A stretch of DNA of 64,000 bases from UBA3824 sp017541145 (lineage in GTDB: Bacteria > Bacteroidota > Bacteroidia > Bacteroidales > UBA3824), in assembly GCA_947168365.1 (NCBI GenBank), contig CAMVLO010000010.1, positions 1 through 64,000 of the forward strand, written 5' to 3'. The notes beneath the pieces are model-generated. The model searched no databases. It saw nothing but the letters and a program-made list of their open reading frames with translations, and was not told where the DNA came from. Position numbers and translations under genes: made by a program. How positions within the stretch are numbered: position 1 is the first letter of the stretch; each line of letters begins with the position of its first letter. This document shows, piece by piece, positions 1 to 8,642 of this stretch.

Positions 1-131
1 TGATTTATTTTTTTTGAATTAAGGGAGAATTTCTTATATCGAACTGGGGTTAATACTATTACGATAATAGCTTAATATACAACATCTTATTACATACCGA
101 CGAGGATATTTGTGTCATTTGTTGTACCAAA

Positions 132-1076
132 TCATCCTCTCTGTATGAAATGTATTTGACTAATGATTTTTTTGCAACTTAGACGAATTAATTCCGCCAA
201 CAAGTTATGTCCATAATATTTACGTGAAAATTGCAAAAAATTATCTACAAATACAGAATTACCATTCTTATCAAAAGACACCCGCACCATTTTTTTTAAT
301 ACAGGAACATATACATAAAGTTTATTGTCCAAACCAAAACTCATAAAGCATGTACTTATTACTGAAAGTTTTTTTGTTGACAAACAAAAAGTTTTATAAT
401 GTTCAATATCAAGAATGCCATTTTTTACATCTATTTGCAACAAATCCATTTTATTATTATTAGTTGCTAACAAAAACAACTTGGTATTATCCAAAGAAAA
501 AGCATGATTATAAATTCTACTATAACCTTTCAATTTATAAGAATATTCATTTGAAGTTTTTAACGTCTTTCTATCAAAAGAACCGACATATAAATCGTAC
601 CAATAATTATTTATATCTATTTGTTGAAACTCTGTTTTCAAATACAGCTCTGCATTTGGAGATATGGCACGTATATCTGTTTTGCCACAATACTTCACTT
701 CTGATTTTGTAATGAGATATTTCGAATTATTCATAAACAACCAAATATCATGACAATTAGCATGATAAAAAGAAATATTATCAAATTTCCAACTATTTAA
801 ATCAACTTTAGTAACCGTTTTTCTTTTGATATCAACCATAGCAGTACACTCATCACAAAATAAATAAACGAGATCATCATTTCCCGGAACTGGAAGGAAA
901 AAAGCACGATGTGTAATAATTTTCTCGCCCTCAAAAATATTATTATCTGCATCATAAACCATCCCCTCTTTTAGATTAAATATCAATGATAACTCGCCTG
1001 AAGAATTTATATAAAATGCATCAGCATAGTCAAATTTATGCTTTGAAATCTTAACCGGCAATTCATTAAAATCCAA
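132..1076 (-). CDS. Beta-propeller-like protein, 5' end disrupted
   Basis: The 314-residue frame has repeated short beta-strand segments with aromatic/Asp spacing as in propeller proteins. Its annotated start is a TTG at 1076, but the same frame stays open upstream to about 1158 and encodes ...TASAQSKHAALWYLGEYCLDFN..., which resembles the signal-peptide end and first strand (AQ..ANIWYFG...GLDFN) of large T9SS-exported Bacteroidota proteins. An ATG at 1144-1142 is out of frame by one base because of a ten-T run (1131-1140). The usual C-terminal PKD/CHU_C domains are missing as well. It is therefore probably a truncated or frameshifted secreted protein; a sequencing error in the homopolymer or phase variation are alternatives. 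Function unknown. Confidence 0.5.
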   Translation of the reverse strand: MDFNELPVKISKHKFDYADAFYINSSGELSLIFNLKEGMVYDADNNIFEGEKIITHRAFFLPVPGNDDLVYLFCDECTAMVDIKRKTVTKVDLNSWKFDNISFYHANCHDIWLFMNNSKYLITKSEVKYCGKTDIRAISPNAELYLKTEFQQIDINNYWYDLYVGSFDRKTLKTSNEYSYKLKGYSRIYNHAFSLDNTKLFLLATNNNKMDLLQIDVKNGILDIEHYKTFCLSTKKLSVISTCFMSFGLDNKLYVYVPVLKKMVRVSFDKNGNSVFVDNFLQFSRKYYGHNLLAELIRLSCKKIISQIHFIQRG

Positions 1077-1130
1077 ACAATACTCTCCTAAATACCATAG
1101 GGCTGCATGCTTACTTTGAGCTGATGCTGT

Positions 1131-1168
1131 AAAAAAAAAATCATCTGTAGTACAAGACTACAAATGAT
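1131..1168 (-). terminator. Rho-independent terminator
   Basis: Arms CATCTGTAGT (1142-1151) and ACTACAAATG (1157-1166) form a ten-pair stem with one wobble and a five-base loop. On the minus strand the stem is followed by ten T. It ends the short unit that starts near 1364 and lies directly against the 5' end of the disrupted propeller gene. Confidence 0.75.
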
Positions 1169-1191
1169 GCTTCTAAGTATATATGTTATTA

Positions 1192-1320
1192 CTATTGAGA
1201 TTTATTTAATGTTCTAACTAAACGTAAATTACATCCACAAAGTTCATTTGTGGTTGAAAAAGGGACAATTACTCTAATAATTGCCATCAAGATCATGCCA
1301 TAAAATACATTTCTTAACAT
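1192..1320 (-). CDS. Short ORF (42 aa) in its own transcription unit
   Basis: An ATG at 1320 opens a 42-residue frame ending in a stop at 1192. It begins MLRNVFYGM and ends CGCNLRLVRTLNKSQ. The ending NLRLVR resembles the C-terminus of the repeated FGE-like/Fibrobacter major-paralogous domains, so it may be the tail of a decayed larger gene. A well-spaced Bacteroidota promoter lies upstream (1371-1401) and a terminator downstream (1131-1168). The unit is thus about 230 nt and could equally be a small RNA. No function can be given. Confidence 0.35.
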   Translation of the reverse strand: MLRNVFYGMILMAIIRVIVPFSTTNELCGCNLRLVRTLNKSQ

Positions 1321-1370
1321 CTGATTTATATGTGTTTAAAAATTATAAAAAGTAATATTACTTTTCGATG

Positions 1371-1401
1371 CAAATATAGAACACTTTTAATTAATATCAA
1401 A
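1371..1401 (-). promoter_or_regulatory. Bacteroidota promoter (-33/-7)
   Basis: On the minus strand, TATATTTG (1371-1378) matches the TAnnTTTG -7 box and TTTG (1398-1401) the -33 box, 19 bp apart. Transcription would start near 1364 and read the 42-codon ORF. Confidence 0.65.
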
Positions 1402-1450
1402 ATATTTTAATACAAATAATTTTAATATTTTTTTACATAAAAAATACTTT

Positions 1451-1458
1451 TATATTTG
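1451..1458 (+). promoter_or_regulatory. -7 promoter box TATATTTG
   Basis: An exact TAnnTTTG match, about 69 bases before the start of the four-cysteine small protein. No good TTTG -33 box is seen. Confidence 0.4.
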
Positions 1459-1526
1459 TTTTTTTCAAAAAATGGCATTATATTAGCGGATATTAATTCA
1501 AAAAAAATCTTTTTAAATAAATAATC

Positions 1527-1796
1527 ATGGAATCAAACTTTAATGCGCTAAAAGAACAATGCAGTAAAGTCGACAAATGTCCGATTTTCAGAGAAGGCGT
1601 TTTAATGAACAGTATCACCGGCGAGTCTTACAAAATGATTTACTGCTTAAAGAAAAAACACGAACAATGCAAACGATTTTTAGTAAGTAAAATTTACAAC
1701 AAACCGATTCCGGTACAAGTTTTACCAAACAATTTTATGTCGCCGGAAGAAATTGTAAAAAAATTAGAACAAGGATATTGGGACAAAAAAGCCTAA
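1527..1796 (+). CDS. Small four-cysteine protein, unknown function
   Basis: An 89-residue soluble protein without signal peptide or membrane segment. Four cysteines stand in pairs, C12-x5-C18 followed by Pro, and C40-x7-C48, in a basic context. That spacing could hold zinc or an Fe-S cluster, but this is inference. A TAnnTTTG box precedes it and a strong terminator follows, so it is probably a monocistronic real gene. I do not recognise the family. Confidence 0.7.
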   Translation: MESNFNALKEQCSKVDKCPIFREGVLMNSITGESYKMIYCLKKKHEQCKRFLVSKIYNKPIPVQVLPNNFMSPEEIVKKLEQGYWDKKA

Positions 1797-1816
1797 AATC
1801 CTACAAAAAAATAAAA

Positions 1817-1850
1817 CCCCGAACAATTTTAAGTTCGGGGAGTTTTTTTA
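1817..1850. terminator. Bidirectional terminator
   Basis: CCCCGAAC (1817-1824) and GTTCGGGG (1833-1840) form a perfect eight-pair stem with an eight-base loop. A-rich sequence lies on the left and a T-run on the right, so it can serve both converging genes. Confidence 0.9.
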
Positions 1851-2840
1851 GAAATATCGTGTAGAAAGATGATGTTCTTTCAACATGTTTTGAACTTTAC
1901 AAATTTGCTGAATCATTTTTTGTGCATCAGAATCAGGAAACTGCTCTTTTAAATCCTCTGCGTATTGACGCGCCAAATCCAAGAAATCCAACGCGTAATA
2001 AATTTCAACAAGATTGCACAACATATATTCTTTGCTACGTCCTTGCTTTTTGTTGTTGGCATCCAACGATTCGTACAGCGATTTAAAATGGTCAATCCAA
2101 GGTTGCATTGCCTGACGTGCTGCGTTTACATCGCGATTAGCTGACAAATCGTTCAAAATTTGCTTGATTTCCGCTTTTGCCTGTTGGTGCTTTTTGTAAT
2201 TTTTGTTTTTGGAAGAGTCAAAAAAATATAATTTAACTTCTTCGGTTTCAAGAGTATACAAATAACTATCAAGGAAATATTTGTTTATCTCATCCATTGT
2301 ACCTTGCAAATAGCTTTCTACAGAAGTTCTGAGATAATATTCTTTGTTGTCACGAACATAATTTTCTGCTAAAAACGGTTCGGGATAAAATTTTTCTACT
2401 TCTTGAGAAATTACAGTTTTAGCATTTGGGAAAACCTGATTTTCCAATTCACTACGAACAGACATCGCTCTGCTAATCAAGCAATCAAAAACCGGTTTAA
2501 AAACAGTTCTGCCATGCGGATCTACCAACTGAACAGGACGCACGTTGTCAATTATCAAATCTTTTAATGTAAGCGAAACCACTACAAATGCTTGCGACGG
2601 ATCGTCTACTTCTTGCCAATCGCCGAAATCTACCAACGAAGATACTTTGGCACTATTGACAAACGGTTCTACTTCAAGTGTTGATTTGAAATCTATATAA
2701 TACTTTTTCTCATCTTCGTATGTGAAGAAATTCGGAAGATGACGGTGCGTTACCGGAAATTTGTATGAGTTGGAATAGTACTGACTTTTTGCAGTACCGA
2801 ATATCATTACCAACAAAAACAAAGTAAATACTTTTCTCAT
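1848..2840 (-). CDS. Secreted protein with helical C-terminus
   Basis: A 330-residue protein starting with a cleavable signal peptide (MRKVFTLFLLVMIFGTAKSQ). The middle is mixed alpha/beta. The last roughly 110 residues are helical with paired-helix spacing (EYMLCNLVEIYYALDFLDLARQ), reminiscent of TPR repeats. It has its own promoter upstream (2869-2900) and a shared terminator downstream. It probably acts in the periplasm or on the outer membrane. No catalytic motif was recognised and the family is unknown to me. Confidence 0.75.
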   Translation of the reverse strand: MRKVFTLFLLVMIFGTAKSQYYSNSYKFPVTHRHLPNFFTYEDEKKYYIDFKSTLEVEPFVNSAKVSSLVDFGDWQEVDDPSQAFVVVSLTLKDLIIDNVRPVQLVDPHGRTVFKPVFDCLISRAMSVRSELENQVFPNAKTVISQEVEKFYPEPFLAENYVRDNKEYYLRTSVESYLQGTMDEINKYFLDSYLYTLETEEVKLYFFDSSKNKNYKKHQQAKAEIKQILNDLSANRDVNAARQAMQPWIDHFKSLYESLDANNKKQGRSKEYMLCNLVEIYYALDFLDLARQYAEDLKEQFPDSDAQKMIQQICKVQNMLKEHHLSTRYF

Positions 2841-2868
2841 AGGTTATTTATTTTTAATATTTATGACG

Positions 2869-2900
2869 CAAATTTAGAAATTTTGAAATAATGTCACAAA
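2869..2900 (-). promoter_or_regulatory. Bacteroidota promoter (-33/-7)
   Basis: Minus-strand TAAATTTG (2869-2876) and TTTG (2897-2900), 20 bp apart, upstream of the secreted protein starting at 2840. The -33 box overlaps the T-run of the preceding terminator. Confidence 0.6.
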
Positions 2901-2940
2901 AAAATGGTGTTACAGTAAAAATTACTATAGCACCATTTTT
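2900..2940 (-). terminator. Rho-independent terminator
   Basis: AAAAATGGTG (2900-2909) and CACCATTTTT (2931-2940) are perfect complements. An inner AGTAA/TTACT adds to the stem, and T residues follow on the minus strand. It ends the epimerase gene. Confidence 0.8.
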
Positions 2941-2989
2941 ATATACTTCTAAAATTTTAGAAAAAATTACTTTCTAACAAACGGAAATT

Positions 2990-4192
2990 TTATTCAACTT
3001 GAAATCTTTCAACAATTTCCATACACATCCTTGAGTTGTGATAAGGACATTTCCACGGACCGGTTTTCTGCTCTTCGGTGTAGACTTTGTGTTCATCTTT
3101 TGACACTCGCCAATACCATTCGCCGTTTTTGTTATCAATGATATAATTTTTGATAAATTCCCAACTATTGATAGCTGCATCCAAAAACTTCTCATCGTCA
3201 GAAAGTTGGTATGCATTGATGAAACCGATTACAGATTCAGCCTGAGGCCACCAATGTTTATCGGAATCTTCCACCACGCCGTTGGTGCCTTCGCTCATAA
3301 GTCCGCCATCTTTGTCGAGACCATCGCGATATGCTTGCTCTGCCATTTTCAGACAGATTGGTTTGCATTGTGCAAGAACGTCCTCATCGCCAAGAACTTG
3401 TGCAGCTTCCCACAAAAGCCATGAACCTTCGATATCGTGTCCGTAGGAATTGTTTTCTGATTTATGTGTCCAATCAGCACCGAAAAACAAATCGAAATAA
3501 CCTTTTTCTTTGTTGATTATTTTGCCAAGGAAGATGTTAACAATAAGGTTTTTCAATGCTGTTTTCAATTTGTCGTCTTTCCAAACTCTATAAAGGTTGG
3601 TGTACGCTTCAAGAATATGAAGATGTGTATTCATGGTCTTCGGATCGTTTTTGTCTTTTTCTGAAAGTCTCAAATCTTCCAAAAGAACCCATTCACGAGA
3701 ATACGCTTCAAAATATCCGTTATTAACAGGATCAAAAGAATGTTGTTCTATTACCTCAAACAATTTTACAGCCTCATCCAAAGCTTCTTTTTTCTTTGTA
3801 ATTCTGTAAAATTCCACCAAACCGTACATCATAAATGCCAATGCATAAATTTGTTTTCTGGTGTTGGATGGTGTACCGTCGGCATTTAGCATCCAATAGC
3901 AACCGCCAAACTGCTTATCGATAAAATGTTCTGTATTATAAAGATAAGCTCTACGGGCAAGTGTAAGATAATCAGGATTTTTGAATACTCTGTACGCTGC
4001 CGAATATGCCCAAAGTATACGGGCATTGAGTACTGCTCCTTTTTCTGATTCCGGATGTTTTGTCATATCCGAATCAATAGAACCGATAAAACCGCCGTTA
4101 GCATCATCCAATGTATTTTTCTGCCAAAATCCCATGATGCTGTAGCACTCGTGTGTGAGTTCTACTTTGAGGTCTTTTATTCTTGTATCCAT
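2990..4192 (-). CDS. Cellobiose/mannobiose 2-epimerase (AGE superfamily)
   Basis: This 400-residue protein has the length and motifs of cellobiose 2-epimerases, which turn the reducing-end glucose or mannose of beta-1,4-disaccharides into its C2 epimer. Diagnostic stretches are NTHLHILEAYTNLYRVW, YGHDIEGSWLLWEAAQ and near the end WKCPYHNSRM (His about 385). These carry the histidines that serve as catalytic and binding residues in the family, within an (alpha/alpha)6 barrel. There is no signal peptide, so it is cytoplasmic. With the GH26 mannanase nearby, the likely substrate is mannobiose, feeding a GH130 phosphorylase pathway; no GH130 is in this window. It has its own promoter and terminator. 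Confidence 0.85.
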   Translation of the reverse strand: MDTRIKDLKVELTHECYSIMGFWQKNTLDDANGGFIGSIDSDMTKHPESEKGAVLNARILWAYSAAYRVFKNPDYLTLARRAYLYNTEHFIDKQFGGCYWMLNADGTPSNTRKQIYALAFMMYGLVEFYRITKKKEALDEAVKLFEVIEQHSFDPVNNGYFEAYSREWVLLEDLRLSEKDKNDPKTMNTHLHILEAYTNLYRVWKDDKLKTALKNLIVNIFLGKIINKEKGYFDLFFGADWTHKSENNSYGHDIEGSWLLWEAAQVLGDEDVLAQCKPICLKMAEQAYRDGLDKDGGLMSEGTNGVVEDSDKHWWPQAESVIGFINAYQLSDDEKFLDAAINSWEFIKNYIIDNKNGEWYWRVSKDEHKVYTEEQKTGPWKCPYHNSRMCMEIVERFQVE

Positions 4193-4266
4193 ATTCTTAA
4201 AGTATTTAGTGTATTAGTATACATTTTTTTATTTGGGTTGTTATCAATTTACGACTTTTAATTGTA

Positions 4267-4298
4267 CAAAGATAATTAATTGAAATAATTTTTACAAA
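4267..4298 (-). promoter_or_regulatory. Bacteroidota promoter (-33/-7)
   Basis: Minus-strand TATCTTTG (4267-4274) and TTTG (4295-4298), 20 bp apart, upstream of the epimerase. Confidence 0.65.
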
Positions 4299-4384
4299 AA
4301 TATTAAGCATTTTTTATTACTATTTTTTTTCCAACTTCAATAAGTCTGCACCAAGGTCGTAAAGATGTTAAACATAAAAAAATG

Positions 4385-6415
4385 TTACCTAGAATCACCA
4401 ACTTTTTTCTCGGTTGTGAACGACGAGGCAGGGAACCCGGCTCCGTTGTAGAAATTTACGTTTTCTACCCAATCTTTGTAGGCGTAACGTACATTTTTCG
4501 GGGATTTACAGTTTTCTGACCAGACTGTAATTTTGTTGCCGTTGATTTCTACACGTGCCGGATAGCTGTGACCTTTGGAATCCACAACTTCAAAATTACG
4601 AAGTTCTTTGCCGTCTTTGCTTACCAATCCGCCGATAGTATGTGTAAACGAAACAATGATTTTATTATCTACGATTTCCAACGTATCGTATTCAGGACCG
4701 CAAACTTCTGCATTTTTTTTGTATAAATCGTGCAACGGCCATGCTGCAAGACGGTTGGCAATGAGCTCTTTGTCTGAATATTGACAGCTTGCTTTTAGTG
4801 CGACATCAATTGTGGTTGTCATTCCTGAATTTGGAATTAAATACTGACAACGGCGCTGAGCTTCACGCAGTTTGAACGATTCTACATCACCGCTGTATAT
4901 CCACGGTGAAATCTGCGTATAGTAAAACGGCATTTGCGGATTATCAAATGTACGACGCCAACAATCTACTAATGCCGGGAAAAATGTCATATATTCTCCC
5001 GCACTACCTACGTTGTTCTCTCCCATCGCGCAAATTACTCCTGCAAATTTGAAATTTTTCAACGGATAAATCATACCGTTGTAAAGTCCGGAAATTGTTC
5101 TCATATCAAGAGAAATAACCGGAGGACGGTTGAAAAAATCCATTTTTTTGTAATCGTAAATATAATATGTATTGTCTCGTTTTTCTACGGTCGGCAAATA
5201 TTTCCAAGCACCGGCCAAGGATATTGCCTGCTCTTTGTGACCTTCGGGATAAACACAAAATTCTTCTTTATCGGCGTACATCCCGCCGGCATCTCCGTTA
5301 TCAATTACACGGATTGTAATCAGCAAATCGGTACGAACAATACCGGGTTCTATGATATATTCTCTATGGAAATCCCATTTTTTATCCTCAAGAGTCTCTC
5401 CTACTTTTTCACCGTTAACAAATGTTACATCCATATCGTCGATTGGTCCGAGCGAAAGAATAAGACGTTTGCCAACCCAATCTACCGGAATCTGAACCCA
5501 TCTTCTAAACCATACAACACCATCAAAAGCTCCAATTCCTTCAGGAGAATCCATATAACCGGGCAAATTCATTGACGGCCATTTATCATCGTTGAAATAC
5601 AAACGCGGGATGTCTTTGTCATTAAAATCTACACTCTTGAAACGGTTTGCATAATCAGGGCCGAATTGCAATTGAGGATGAGAATTAATCCAATCGAAAA
5701 GCTCTTTTTGTTTAGGTTTTGCGTTTCTAACATCGTTAATTTCTTTTTTTAATGTCGGTATCGATGCACAAGCATCAACATCAACCCAAGCCTTGGATTC
5801 GCTACTACTCCAAGTTGTGGTAACAATACCGACAGGAACACCGGTTTCTTCATTAATTTTCTTTGCGTAAAGATAAGCCAATGCACTAAGCGTATTTACG
5901 TAGGTAGGTTCGGCACGCCACCACCAACAAGCCACATCTTTTTCCAAATCAAACGAAGCTTTTTGCATAACATTGGTAAGTCGTATTTTTTCATTATAAG
6001 ACTCAGCAATAAACTTTTTGGAATTAGTAACTGTATCAAGAGGAGGCCAACCCATAAGCGGCATTCCCATATTAGCCTGTCCTACTGCAAGCCAAACTTC
6101 TCCGATAAGAACATCAGTAAGACTGATGTAGTTGTTACCGATTAAATCAATAGTATAAGGACCACCGGCTTTGGGTGTTTTTACTATTACTTGCCAACAA
6201 CCTTCACTGTCGGTTATTGTGCTGGTTTCTACGCCCCAAGATGTTTTTACAGTTACTTTTTCATCTACAGAGCCCCAACCCCACAGTTTACAATCCGATT
6301 GTTGTTGTAATACCATGTGACTTGCTATGATATGAGGTAAAGTTATATCAGCAAATGCTTGGGTCGATACGGTAAAAATTAAAAAAAACAAGGACAAAAG
6401 TCTATTTTTAATCAT
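4385..6415 (-). CDS. SASA-family (sialate O-acetylesterase-like) protein, catalytic residues lost
   Basis: A 676-residue exported protein (signal peptide ending QAFA) with the full layout of Bacteroidota sialate/hemicellulose O-acetylesterases. It has an N-terminal beta domain (ITLPHIIASHMVLQQ), the SGNH-like core and an inserted jelly-roll domain (VVWFRRWVQIP, about 305-420). The nucleophile motif normally reads GQSNM; here residues 112-116 are GQANM, so Ser is Ala114. The late motif normally containing Asp-x-x-His (D[IV]HP) is also absent: the aligned region reads TIDVALKASCQYSDKELIANRLAAWPL. The frame is otherwise intact with normal codon use. It is probably a pseudo-esterase, perhaps a carbohydrate-binding protein, or uses other residues. 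It lies between epimerase and mannanase. Confidence 0.8.
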   Translation of the reverse strand: MIKNRLLSLFFLIFTVSTQAFADITLPHIIASHMVLQQQSDCKLWGWGSVDEKVTVKTSWGVETSTITDSEGCWQVIVKTPKAGGPYTIDLIGNNYISLTDVLIGEVWLAVGQANMGMPLMGWPPLDTVTNSKKFIAESYNEKIRLTNVMQKASFDLEKDVACWWWRAEPTYVNTLSALAYLYAKKINEETGVPVGIVTTTWSSSESKAWVDVDACASIPTLKKEINDVRNAKPKQKELFDWINSHPQLQFGPDYANRFKSVDFNDKDIPRLYFNDDKWPSMNLPGYMDSPEGIGAFDGVVWFRRWVQIPVDWVGKRLILSLGPIDDMDVTFVNGEKVGETLEDKKWDFHREYIIEPGIVRTDLLITIRVIDNGDAGGMYADKEEFCVYPEGHKEQAISLAGAWKYLPTVEKRDNTYYIYDYKKMDFFNRPPVISLDMRTISGLYNGMIYPLKNFKFAGVICAMGENNVGSAGEYMTFFPALVDCWRRTFDNPQMPFYYTQISPWIYSGDVESFKLREAQRRCQYLIPNSGMTTTIDVALKASCQYSDKELIANRLAAWPLHDLYKKNAEVCGPEYDTLEIVDNKIIVSFTHTIGGLVSKDGKELRNFEVVDSKGHSYPARVEINGNKITVWSENCKSPKNVRYAYKDWVENVNFYNGAGFPASSFTTEKKVGDSR

Positions 6416-6457
6416 ATATATAACAATTTTTAATGTGAAATAATGATATTATCTATG

Positions 6458-6465
6458 CAAATATA
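6458..6465 (-). promoter_or_regulatory. -7 promoter box TATATTTG
   Basis: A minus-strand exact TAnnTTTG match, repeated 18 bp upstream at 6476-6483. No clear -33 box was found for either copy. Confidence 0.45.
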
Positions 6466-6598
6466 AGAAACACTGCAAATATAACTCTAAAAATAAAAAG
6501 AAAAAATAGTAAACAGAAAAATATTACAGATTGCTGATTGTAAGAAGTTAACACATAGAATATTGAATTTATTTTTTACTTACAAATTAAAATAAAAT

Positions 6599-6636
6599 AC
6601 CGGAATAAAAATTTATTTTGACATTTTTATTCCGGT
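6599..6636 (-). terminator. Strong terminator hairpin
   Basis: ACCGGAATAAAAAT (6599-6612) and ATTTTTATTCCGGT (6623-6636) are perfect 14-base complements with a ten-base loop. The hairpin lies about 90 bp beyond the mannanase stop codon. Confidence 0.8.
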
Positions 6637-6724
6637 TAAACTTTTTTAATAATTATTGCAAATGTTATATTTTTGTAATCAAATATACAAAGTTACATCA
6701 AATTAAAATCAAACCTAAAAAATT

Positions 6725-8158
6725 CTACAAATCTTCCAAAAACAAAACTTCGCTACAATTTGCAGCGTCTTGCCACCAGTCGGTTTTTGCATGGTCAGAT
6801 TTGTTCAAATCACTAAGTCCGAAAGTGTACCACGGCATGAAATACAAGAATTTACCTCCGGCAGCAAAAATTTCCGAAATCTTTGCAATGCCGCCGTTTT
6901 CGCCCAAAGTAATCATTTTATTCGGCCAAAAAAATTGAATTGTTTCAAATTCTTGTACACTTGATTCTACTTTTGATTTATTGTAATTATCACGAGCTAC
7001 GATATCAACATAATCGTCACCCGGATACCATTTGTAATCATCGCTACAATACCATTTTTCGCTACCGTCAGAGCCAACGCCAATCTGAGTAGTCCAAACC
7101 CAAATCAAATTGTCTAAACCTTTGTTTTTGAAATAATTGAACATATAAATCCAAAGCTCTTTGTAAGCCTCGGCACCGTCTTTGCCCCACCAAAACCATG
7201 CATCAGAATTCTTGCCGGAAATTTCAGCATTGCCGGAAGCCTCGTGAAAAGGTCGCCATACTACAGGAATTCCGGCATTTTTGTATTTCAAAAGCACTTC
7301 TGTAGCCTTGTCAAAACTGAATTTCAAAAATTCGTTTTCCCAAGTTCCGTCTTTTACTGCATTTTTTGCCGAGAAATATACCTTTGCATTCCATGCTTTT
7401 TCACTGTTGTTAACATCATTTTTAGCCGCGTAAGCCTCTTTAGACGGAACATTCAAATGCCAACAAGCCGAAACGATTCCGCCTTGATTGTACAAATTTT
7501 GATAATACGTAATATCCTGATAAATAGAATTTTGTTCCCAAGTAGAACGGTCAGAAGTAAGTGTTACAAAACAAAAATCAAAAGTCTGCATCATCGGAGT
7601 TTTTCCCGTTGCAGCTTTTACAAGTTTTGCTTCGTTCTGATTGACAGATACATCAGCCATAGTTCCCGAAATAATCTTTTTACCGTAAAAACTCCACAAC
7701 TTATCGTAAAGTTTTTGAGCATTTTGATTGCCGTTAACAAGAGTTACGGATTTTTCTTTTGGAGTTACAATTTTGTCTGCTCCTGAAAATGAAAAACTGA
7801 TTTCGCTGTCGTACTCGTTGAAAGTTCCCGCCGGAATTACAATTTGGTACGTAACACCGGTTTCAATCTCAAAAGCCGAAAGTGATACCTCTGATCCGCT
7901 TTTTTTTAATTCCATTACCGATTTGGCTACTCCATTTACAGAATAACTTTTTGCAGAATTATTAATTGAAACTTCACCCGAAAATTTTAATGTAACAATT
8001 GTACCATTTGCTACACCGGTTTCGCCATTGGCAGGAGATGTAGAAACCAAAGTAACAATTGTCTCATTAGAATCGGAATCATCATCACTGCTGCAACTTA
8101 CAAATCCTAAAGCAGTTGCAAGAATCAGCAAACTAAATATTAAAGAAAATTTTTTCAT
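6725..8158 (-). CDS. GH26 beta-mannanase, surface lipoprotein
   Basis: A 477-residue lipoprotein with lipobox Cys22, followed by SSDDDSD, the acidic type of signal linked to outer-surface display. Residues about 35-125 form a Big_5/SbsA Ig-like domain (STSPANGETGV). The rest is a GH26 (beta/alpha)8 barrel with acid/base Glu306 in WRPFHE and nucleophile Glu420 in TLGENGG. The family mostly hydrolyses beta-1,4-mannan chains with retention. It is probably the extracellular endo-enzyme that supplies manno-oligosaccharides for the 2-epimerase. It has its own -33/-7 promoter, a long leader and a terminator, so it is not co-transcribed with the esterase-like gene. Confidence 0.9.
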   Translation of the reverse strand: MKKFSLIFSLLILATALGFVSCSSDDDSDSNETIVTLVSTSPANGETGVANGTIVTLKFSGEVSINNSAKSYSVNGVAKSVMELKKSGSEVSLSAFEIETGVTYQIVIPAGTFNEYDSEISFSFSGADKIVTPKEKSVTLVNGNQNAQKLYDKLWSFYGKKIISGTMADVSVNQNEAKLVKAATGKTPMMQTFDFCFVTLTSDRSTWEQNSIYQDITYYQNLYNQGGIVSACWHLNVPSKEAYAAKNDVNNSEKAWNAKVYFSAKNAVKDGTWENEFLKFSFDKATEVLLKYKNAGIPVVWRPFHEASGNAEISGKNSDAWFWWGKDGAEAYKELWIYMFNYFKNKGLDNLIWVWTTQIGVGSDGSEKWYCSDDYKWYPGDDYVDIVARDNYNKSKVESSVQEFETIQFFWPNKMITLGENGGIAKISEIFAAGGKFLYFMPWYTFGLSDLNKSDHAKTDWWQDAANCSEVLFLEDL

Positions 8159-8292
8159 AGTGTAAATTAGTATAAAAAGTTATGTCAAAATAAAAACTGT
8201 ATCATCCTCACTATTGGTGCAAAAACCATAACAATCAACACTTAGGCTGATAAAAAACAATGTTTTCATAATAGTGAAATCTGAAATTTCGT

Positions 8293-8323
8293 CAAATATA
8301 CGTAAAATATAAAAGATAACAAA
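8293..8323 (-). promoter_or_regulatory. Bacteroidota promoter (-33/-7) for GH26
   Basis: Minus-strand TATATTTG (8293-8300) and TTTG (8320-8323), 19 bp apart. Confidence 0.7.
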
Positions 8324-8634
8324 AGCTATTAATATTTTATTAACATAATATCTCAAACCGCATCAGCAGTATAAATATAGTAGTAAAAATCAAATATTTA
8401 TACGAAATTCAAGATTTTAACTACATACATAAATCATTGTAAACCCAATTGAAAAACAAAAATAAATGACAAAAAATATAGATACAAGCCTCAAAACTTT
8501 ACAGCAAAAAAATACAGTTTGCACAATAAAAAATTTTGCTTTTATATTCGACTGATTTTCAATTACTTATAATTAAAATAAGAAAATTAACATAAAATTT
8601 TTAAAGAATATTAACATAATCCATAAAAAATGTT

Positions 8635-8642
8635 TATCTTTG
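8635..8642 (+). promoter_or_regulatory. -7 promoter box TATCTTTG
   Basis: An exact TAnnTTTG match about 68 bp before the Ala/Glu-rich lipoprotein start. Confidence 0.5.

Larger units (their letters stand above)
6416..6724. other. Intergenic region with promoter and terminator
   Basis: This 309-bp AT-rich gap holds the probable promoter of the esterase-like gene (6458-6465, with a second copy of the same box at 6476-6483) and the terminator of the mannanase gene (6599-6636). Nothing else was seen. Confidence 0.6.

Noticed and set aside
464..712. An 82-codon plus-strand frame opposite the propeller gene
   Set aside because: It is a shadow of the minus-strand frame with no promoter or sensible protein features.
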